Below, one piece after another: positions 17,289 to 21,538 of a stretch of DNA of 21,538 bases. This DNA comes from FEN-680 sp036845225 (GTDB taxonomy: Bacteria; Actinomycetota; Geothermincolia; Fen-727; Anoxymicrobiaceae), in assembly GCA_036845225.1 (NCBI GenBank), contig DAIUEJ010000043.1:1-21538 (forward strand), in the 5' to 3' direction. The translations under genes were made by a program, and so were the position numbers. The notes below the pieces were generated by a model that saw only the letters and a list, made by a program, of their open reading frames with translations, had not been told where the DNA came from and searched no databases. How positions within the stretch are numbered: position 1 is the stretch's first letter; every line of letters starts with the position of its first letter.

Positions 17289-18924
17289 TTATTCGTGTAA
17301 TCGGGTAGTGTGTTCTGCCACTTCTTGTACTCATCCCACGCGGGCATCTTGTTGCCGGCATAATCGTAGAGGCCGTCATAGACGTCGTCCCAGGCCTTCT
17401 TCGGATCGACGTCCTCAAAAATCCACATCTTCTTGCAGCGGTCCTCACCAGTCCTCCCACACCTACCTCGCCGATGGCCTGGCGCTGTCCTTCAGGCGTG
17501 AACAGTTCGTTGTAGCCGTGCGGCCAGCCTATCTCCGTCACGACAACCTCCAGGTCCGGGAAGCCGCTCCTTGCGCATATGTCCACGAGGTTCCCGTAGT
17601 ACCACGACCAGTACTCCGGGTAGTCGTAAGGGTGGAGGGCAATCCCATCGCATACCTCCGCGAGGCTCAGGGCGCGGTTCACCCCTACCGTCGTACGGCT
17701 CCGGGCCGGCAGCCCGACTTGCTTCACCTGGGTGGTGCCGTCCGCGAACATGAAGGTTATGGTGGCGGTGTCCTGTATGTCGGTCGGGTTCATGAGGGTC
17801 AGCCACTCCTCGAACCCCTCCTGCGTGGTGCCTTCGGCAAAGTACCACTCGCGCCCGCCACCCTGGCAACCCAACTCGACATCTCCGCCCTTGATGCTGT
17901 TGTGGTAGTTGAAGTACATGGGGCGCTCGGCAATTATCGGCTGATCGGCGGCAAGCCGAACGGAGACATCCTTGTCGTAGCCGACCGCGTCGCTGACAAG
18001 CAGCGTGTCCCTCGAGTGCGGCCCTACCGTCCGGTGGCCGGACTGCGTCGCGCCGTCCGCAAACATGTAAGTAAGATCCACCTCGGCTTTAACGTCCCCG
18101 GGGTTTATAACCGAGATCCACTCCTCGAAGGAGCCTTCATTGGGGGTATTCCTTGTCGTCCCCTCGGCGAATAGCCAGTCCTGATGCGGTTCAGGGGCTC
18201 CCACCTCGGTGTCGCCTCCCTGCCACTTGCCGTGATATTCGAAGTACATCGGTCGCTCGGCAATGATCGGCTGGCTTGATTCCACGCGTGCCGACACGTC
18301 CAGGCCGGGCCCCACAGCTCCGTTCACGTCAATCGTCTCCCGCGAGGTCGGAGCCATGCGGATCCTCTGTGTCTGCGTGCCTCCACCGTAGAACATGTAT
18401 GTGATGGTCACATCACACGGAGAAGCGCCGGGGTTCATGAGTGAGATCCACTCCTCGAAGCCCTCTCTGGTGGTCCCCTCCGCCAGGCACCACGACGTGG
18501 AGAGCGCCGGCACGCCCGAGTCTATCGACCCTCCGGTCCATTTCTGGTGGTAGTCGAAATACATGGGGCGCTCGACCACGATGTCACGGTCCGACGTCAC
18601 CCTGGCTGAGACATTCTTTCCCGGCCCTACAGCGTCATTGACGCTTATCGTGAAGCGCGAGTGAGCGGCGACCCTGACCGTCTGCCTTCTGGTCGAGCCG
18701 CCCGGGAACATATAGGTTATCTCGACTGCCGCTCCCGCGCCTCCCGGGTTCAGGATGCAGATCCATTCATCGAAGCCCTCTATGGTCGTGCCTTCCGCCA
18801 GGTAGAACGTCTTGCCGGGGGCTTGGGTTCCCAGCTCGACATTACCGTCGCTGATCCTGCCGCCGTAGTTGAAGTACATGGGGCGCTCCGCGACTATCGC
18901 CTGTCCGCTAGTATGACAAATCAT
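17182..18924 (-). CDS. 5' fragment of the repeat protein (repeats 1-4 plus hydrolase part)
   Basis: This open frame of 580 codons starts inside IS-derived sequence (the first four residues, MICH, are not repeat-like) and enters a repeat at SGQAIVAERPMYFNY. It carries four repeat units, the last stopping halfway after 'SRTTVGVN' near 17676. It then continues directly into hydrolase sequence (DGIALHPYDYPEYW, VVVTEIGWPHGY). From about 17450 to the stop at 17182 the reading is out of frame: the residues turn Arg-rich with no family likeness. ATG 18924 is therefore only the first ATG after the insertion and not a natural start, and no signal peptide is present. If expressed from an IS promoter, the product would stay in the cytoplasm. 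Confidence 0.6.
   Translation of the reverse strand: MICHTSGQAIVAERPMYFNYGGRISDGNVELGTQAPGKTFYLAEGTTIEGFDEWICILNPGGAGAAVEITYMFPGGSTRRQTVRVAAHSRFTISVNDAVGPGKNVSARVTSDRDIVVERPMYFDYHQKWTGGSIDSGVPALSTSWCLAEGTTREGFEEWISLMNPGASPCDVTITYMFYGGGTQTQRIRMAPTSRETIDVNGAVGPGLDVSARVESSQPIIAERPMYFEYHGKWQGGDTEVGAPEPHQDWLFAEGTTRNTPNEGSFEEWISVINPGDVKAEVDLTYMFADGATQSGHRTVGPHSRDTLLVSDAVGYDKDVSVRLAADQPIIAERPMYFNYHNSIKGGDVELGCQGGGREWYFAEGTTQEGFEEWLTLMNPTDIQDTATITFMFADGTTQVKQVGLPARSRTTVGVNRALSLAEVCDGIALHPYDYPEYWSWYYGNLVDICARSGFPDLEVVVTEIGWPHGYNELFTPEGQRQAIGEVGVGGLVRTAARRCGFLRTSIRRRPGTTSMTASTIMPATRCPRGMSTRSGRTHYPITRISRGIFLAEGDAVPPGLHSTTGVPLHREPRQRGRHC
17267..17670 (-). other. C-terminal half of a clan-A-like glycoside hydrolase, in two frames
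   Basis: The trace DGIALHPYDYPEYW, DLEVVVTEIGWPHGY, PEGQRQAIGEVG (frame of the 5' fragment) continues after a frame change near 17450 as CKKMWIFEDVDPKKAWDD, GLYDYAGNKMPAWDEYKKW, up to the TGA at 17267-17269. The Glu in VVTEIGWP fits the strand-7 nucleophile of clan-A TIM-barrel hydrolases. The HPY and late W-F/Y segments also fit. The strand-4 acid/base (usually an Asn-Glu pair) and everything before it are absent, because repeat 4 joins directly to this half. The exact GH family is not readable, and the fragment cannot be active. Confidence 0.65.
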
Positions 18925-18966
18925 TAATAATATGACGTATGTTGCTGGCGATATCGAAGCGGTAGA

Positions 18967-18975
18967 TGGTATAAT
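18967..18975 (+). promoter_or_regulatory. Extended -10 promoter of the IS630-like transposase
   Basis: TGGTATAAT is a perfect extended -10 (TGnTATAAT), 25 bp upstream of ATG 19001. A strong AGGGGG ribosome site follows at 18991-18996. The -35 is poor (TTGCTG at 18942-18947 is 22 bp away), which is normal for extended -10 promoters. Confidence 0.55.
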
Positions 18976-19000
18976 ACTCCCATATCAGAGAGGGGGTATT

Positions 19001-19572
19001 ATGCCAAGGACAAGCCCTTATGTGATCAGGTTGTCCGGTAAAGACCGCAAGGAACTGGAAGGTATGGCGAGGAGATATACGTCACCATATAGAGATGTCA
19101 TCAGGGCAAAGATAGTTCTAATGGCTTCTGAGGGAATGACCAACCAGGATATAGCGGACAAGCTGGACATGCCGAGGCAGATTGTATCCAGATGGCGCAA
19201 GAGGTTCTTCGAGCAAGGCATGCCAGGTCTCGAAGAGAGGCCAAGGGGAGGAAGACCGCCGGTGTTTTCCCCCTCTGGTGGTCGTGGAGGTGAAGGCGCT
19301 GGCGTGTGAGCTTCCCTACATGACGGGAGTCCCCCTCTCGAGGTTCTCCATAAGCGAGCTCAGGCGCGAGGTCATAGACAGGGGGATAGTAGAGGTGAGC
19401 GACGCCACCCTATGGCGCTGGTTGGCGCAAGACGCGATACGACCGTGGAGGGTGCGGAGCTGGGTGTTCCCCAGGGACCCGGAGTTCGCCCGGAAGGCCG
19501 GCCGGGTGCTGGACCTCTACCAGGGGAGATGGGAAGGAAAACCCCTATCCAAGCGGGATTTCGTCATATCTG
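19001..19572 (+). pseudogene. IS630-family transposase, frameshifted and truncated
   Basis: The N-terminal helix-turn-helix region of an IS630-type transposase reads from ATG 19001: MPRTSPYVIRLSGKDRKEL, then SEGMTNQDIADKLDMPRQIV (HTH), then GLEERPRGGRPPVFSP. The frame then runs to an early TGA at 19307-19309. The family continues in the +1 frame from LVVVEVKALACELP to the second helical domain (ISELRREVIDRG, DATLWRWL) and RVLDLYQGRWEGKPL. The switch lies at 19265-19276, in the run GTTTTCCCCCTCTGG. The protein ends at DFVIS, exactly where the first catalytic Asp segment (usually ADEKTSIQ) should begin, because IS21 sequence starts there. With no DDE domain it cannot transpose. Confidence 0.85.
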
Positions 19573-19577
19573 TGCGC

Positions 19578-19707
19578 TCTCACCATAACTGAACACCCTT
19601 TCTCATCATAACTGAGCACCTATTCTCAACATAACTGAACACCCGTTCTCACGATGACTGAACACTTTTTAGCCGGTCATGAGAATCGGTGTTCAGACAT
19701 CATGAGA
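19578..19707 (+). repeat. IS21 terminal repeats: four direct 20-bp copies at 23-bp steps plus inverted copies
   Basis: Copies of TCTCAnnATAACTGAACACC start at 19578, 19601, 19624 and 19647, with 3-bp spacers. The fourth has slight changes. An inverted copy lies at 19688-19707, and a half-conserved inverted copy, also at a 23-bp step, at 19665-19684. Multiple end repeats are known in IS21 as transposase binding sites; these probably serve IstA. Confidence 0.85.
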
Positions 19708-19806
19708 ATTGGGACCAACCTGGTCCGCCGCCAACCCGAACTGATAAGGCGAACCAGCCCACCGGAGTCAAGCAGCCTCGTCGGAAGACCCCAGAGAAGG
19801 CAGAAT

Positions 19807-19835
19807 CCCCTTGTCGCTTGGTTAGCGAGAAGGGG
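19807..19835 (+). promoter_or_regulatory. Hairpin covering the istA ribosome-binding site
   Basis: A 12-bp stem (CCCCTTGTCGCT at 19807-19818 with AGCGAGAAGGGG at 19824-19835, one mismatch) closes a 5-nt loop, TGGTT. Its 3' arm includes most of the istA Shine-Dalgarno (AAGGGGGG, 19830-19837), 6 nt before the ATG. In RNA it should block initiation, as known for several IS elements that limit transposase made from read-through transcripts. Confidence 0.65.
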
Positions 19836-19843
19836 GGTACGCA

Positions 19844-21379
19844 ATGGGAAAGAGGAGGCTGTCAGTGCGAAAGATCAGGGAGGTGCTCAGACTCAAGGAG
19901 GGCAACGGGCTCTCCGCGAGACAGGTGGCGGGGGCGGTGCGTGTGTCACCGGCGACGGTCGCCGACATCGTTCGTCGGGCATCAACGGCCGGGCTCTCCT
20001 GGCCCCTGCCCGAGGAGATGGACGACGAGGAGCTGGAGGCGCTGCTCTACCCGAAGCCGGCAAGCGAGCGGACAAGGCCCCTGCCCGAGATGAAGTACCT
20101 GCACGAAGAGCTCGCGCGTCCTCACGTGACGCTCGCCCTGCTCTGGGAGGAGTACGCCCGCGAGTATCCGGACGACCACTACTCGTACCAGCAGCTCGCA
20201 CGTCTCTACCGCTCCTGGAGACAGAGCATCGAGACGACCATGCGGCAGGTGCACAAGGCCGGCGAGAAGGTGTTTTCAGACTTCGCGGGGCAGACGCTCC
20301 CGATCATCGATCCCCGGACCGGCGAGATCGGCCAAGCCCACTTGTTCGTGGCCTGTATGGGGTTCTCGAGCTACACCTACGCGGAAGCCTTCGCCTCCGA
20401 GAAGCTCCCCTGCTGGACAGCGGGACACGTGAACGCGTTTGCCTACTTCGGGGCGGCGCCTGAGATCGTCGTGCCGGACAACCCGACCGCGATAGTCACG
20501 AAGGCCGACCGCTACGAGCCCGATCTCAACCGCACCTTCGAGGAGATGGCCGAAACCTACGGCTCGGTGATCATCCCCGCTCGAGTGGGTAAAGCAAAGG
20601 ATAAGGCGAAAGTCGAGTCGGGCGTCCTCCAGTCGGAGCGCTGGATTCTCGCGGCCTTAAGAAACCGGGTCTTCCACTCCGTCCCCGAGGCCAACCTCGC
20701 GATAGGAGAGCGCCTGGAGTGGCTCAACGACCGGAAGATGAAGGGCATGGACGCATCCCGCAGGGAGCTCTTCGAGACCGTCGATCTGCCGGCGATGCGC
20801 CCCCTGCCCAGGACGCCATACGTGTACGGGGACTGGAAGAAAGCAACGGTGAACATCGACTACCACGTCACGGTCGACAAGCACCACTACTCGGTGCCCT
20901 ACCGGCTCACCAGGCAGGAGGTCGAGGTGAAGCTTTCCTCCTCCACGGTCGAGGTCTTCCACAAGGGAAAGAGGGTGGCCTCCCACCCGAGGAGCTTCGC
21001 GAAGGGCCGCTTCACCACGCTCGAGGAGCATATGCCGGCATCGCATCGGGCGTACCTGGAGTGGACGCCCTCGCGGATCGAGGCCTGGGCCGCCGAGACC
21101 GGGCCGGACACGGCGAGGCTCGTCGCGCGGATCATGGCTGAGAAGCCGCACCCCGAGCAGGGGTACCGCTCCTGCCTGGGCATCATCCGCCTTTCAGGCA
21201 AGCACGGCTCCGACCGCGTGGAGGCGGCCTCGCATCGAGCCCTTGCCACCGGCGCGGTCTCCTACCAGAGCGTCAAGTCCATCCTCTCGAGCGGCCTCGA
21301 CCGCGTCCAGACGAACGACGCCGAGGCGAGACCGCTCCCGCGGCACGACAACCTGCGGGGACCCGACTACTACAACTGA
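19844..21379 (+). CDS. istA: IS21-family transposase IstA
   Basis: This 511-aa DDE transposase appears full length. Residues 1-50 form a helix-turn-helix (SVRKIREVLRLKEGNGLSAR, then VSPATVADIVRRA). The DDE core has Asp146 (VFSDFAGQTL), Asp212 (VVPDNPTAIV) and Glu258 (KAKVESGVLQSERW), with typical spacing. A C-terminal beta-rich region (about 340-410, VDKHHYSVPYRL) completes the IstA layout. It cuts and joins element ends together with the ATPase IstB. ATG 19844 is supported by AAGGGGGG just upstream. The gene is intact, and istB follows after 17 bp, so this element may still be active if its right half is whole. Confidence 0.95.
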   Translation: MGKRRLSVRKIREVLRLKEGNGLSARQVAGAVRVSPATVADIVRRASTAGLSWPLPEEMDDEELEALLYPKPASERTRPLPEMKYLHEELARPHVTLALLWEEYAREYPDDHYSYQQLARLYRSWRQSIETTMRQVHKAGEKVFSDFAGQTLPIIDPRTGEIGQAHLFVACMGFSSYTYAEAFASEKLPCWTAGHVNAFAYFGAAPEIVVPDNPTAIVTKADRYEPDLNRTFEEMAETYGSVIIPARVGKAKDKAKVESGVLQSERWILAALRNRVFHSVPEANLAIGERLEWLNDRKMKGMDASRRELFETVDLPAMRPLPRTPYVYGDWKKATVNIDYHVTVDKHHYSVPYRLTRQEVEVKLSSSTVEVFHKGKRVASHPRSFAKGRFTTLEEHMPASHRAYLEWTPSRIEAWAAETGPDTARLVARIMAEKPHPEQGYRSCLGIIRLSGKHGSDRVEAASHRALATGAVSYQSVKSILSSGLDRVQTNDAEARPLPRHDNLRGPDYYN

Positions 21380-21396
21380 AAGGAAGGAGAAGAAAG

Positions 21397-21538
21397 ATGA
21401 TTACCGAGCAGACGATAGAGAAGTTGAACGCGCTCAAGCTCTTCGGCATGCGCGACGCGTTCGCCGAGCAACTCGAGCTTCCAACCTACGCGTCGCTATC
21501 CTTCGAGGAGCGCTTCGGCATGCTCGTGGACCGCGAGT
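21397..21538 (+). CDS. istB: IS21-family helper ATPase IstB, 5' part
   Basis: ATG 21397 has AGGAAGGAGA (21381-21390) upstream and opens a frame to the window edge (47 codons): MITEQTIEKLNALKLFGMRD, AFAEQLELPTY, LSFEERFGMLVDRE. This matches the helical N-terminus that precedes the AAA+ ATP-binding domain of IstB, which should begin shortly past the edge. It assembles on DNA and directs IstA to the target. The position directly after istA is the family's standard layout. Confidence 0.9.
   Translation, partial: MITEQTIEKLNALKLFGMRDAFAEQLELPTYASLSFEERFGMLVDRE

Larger units (their letters stand above)
15945..18909 (-). repeat. Tandem 105-110-aa repeats with ERPMYFxY and FAEGTT motifs
   Basis: Each unit runs roughly AERPMYFxY - WxGG - G - WYFAEGTTxxGFxEWLxLxNP - TYMFxxGT - SRxTxxVNxxVG - DVSxxVxS. 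The ERPMYF anchor (minus strand) occurs near 15995, 16370, 16703, 17020, 17920, 18248, 18565 and 18878. Spacing is 313-375 bp, apart from 900 bp where the hydrolase part intervenes. Amino-acid identity is moderate and DNA identity is low, so the copies are old. I recall similar modules in secreted proteins of deep-branching Actinobacteria but cannot name a Pfam entry with certainty. Confidence 0.85.
15945..18915 (-). pseudogene. Broken gene for a secreted repeat protein with an inner glycoside-hydrolase fragment
   Basis: Reading 5' to 3' on the minus strand, four repeats (from 18909) run into a glycoside-hydrolase half, and then four more repeats run to a natural-looking end (GGHDVVGF, TAG at 15945-15947). 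The coding trace uses three frames: repeats 1-4 and the first half of the hydrolase in one, the hydrolase C-terminus in a second (switch near 17450), the later repeats in a third (switch between 17280 and 17230). The 5' end, which should hold a signal peptide, is missing because an IS630-like element starts at about 18911, in mid-repeat. The repeats are tryptophan- and glycine-rich and likely surface-exposed. The frameshifts could partly be sequence errors, but the truncated hydrolase and the IS insertion make a dead gene likely. Confidence 0.75.
18911..19572 (+). mobile_element. IS630-like insertion sequence, right part lost
   Basis: The element begins where the repeat protein stops making sense (18907-18915, with TA dinucleotides at 18909 and 18912, fitting the family's TA target). 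It runs through a frameshifted transposase to the left end of the IS21-family element at about 19571. Its right end and second inverted repeat are not in the window: they may lie beyond the IS21 insertion or be deleted. The leader (18915-19000) is AT-rich compared with neighbouring genes. Confidence 0.65.
19571..21538 (+). mobile_element. IS21-family element, left part (continues past the window)
   Basis: The left boundary is placed at TGTGCGC (19571) or TGCGC (19573), where IS630 sequence breaks off; IS21 elements begin with TG. It holds a complex left end with four tandem 23-bp-periodic repeats and inverted copies, then istA and the 5' part of istB in the usual order and strand. The right end and target duplication are outside the window. 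Confidence 0.88.

Noticed and set aside
17164..18174. Plus-strand open frame opposite the repeat protein
   Set aside because: Its periodic 'VEVHGAL' words are only the reverse reading of the repeated ERPMYF codons.
19578..19707. CRISPR-like repeat spacing
   Set aside because: The spacers are 3 bp, and inverted copies are present. The array sits at an IS21 left end, so these are transposase end repeats.

Overview
The window is about 21.5 kb of high-GC DNA with many AGG and ATA codons and several GTG or TTG starts. A DUF3068/PorA-type protein, a large GT-C-like polytopic protein and a secreted protein built of 'ERPMYF...FAEGTT' repeats together suggest an actinobacterial lineage, probably an uncultured one. 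This placement is inference from gene content. I see no rRNA, tRNA, CRISPR array or recognisable defence operon.

Left part (1-6313, plus strand). The window opens with the last 18 codons of purH. A run of same-strand genes follows: a Na+/K+-ATPase-like (type IIC-like) P-type ATPase, two adjacent TrkA/RCK NAD-binding potassium regulators, an unknown 122-aa protein, an amidohydrolase-2 family metalloenzyme and a small two-helix membrane protein. The first three suggest a monovalent-cation (K+/Na+) module, but no TrkH/KtrB channel subunit lies in the window. A bidirectional GC hairpin at 6324-6349 closes this run and also serves the convergent DUF3068 gene (6370-7374, minus).

Middle part (7375-15921, plus strand). 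A 410-bp intergenic region leads into a probable cell-surface glycan operon: an acyltransferase-3 membrane protein, a GT4 glycosyltransferase, a single-chain GT4-GT2 fusion, a roughly 1000-aa GT-C-like membrane protein with an extracytoplasmic carbohydrate-binding-like domain, and a 119-aa membrane protein. The acyltransferase has an unusual 5' end: a strongly SD-preceded ATG lies in the same frame but is cut off by one in-frame TAG.

Right part (15945-21538) is a graveyard of nested elements. On the minus strand lies a broken gene for a secreted repeat protein, with about eight copies of a 105-110-aa unit. Its middle holds the C-terminal half of a clan-A-like glycoside hydrolase, split over three reading frames. 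Its 5' end is cut by an IS630-like element. That element has a frameshift and loses its catalytic domain at the left end of an IS21-family element, which continues past the window edge. The IS21 element has four 23-bp-periodic terminal repeats plus inverted copies, a hairpin that would hide the istA ribosome-binding site, a full istA and the start of istB.
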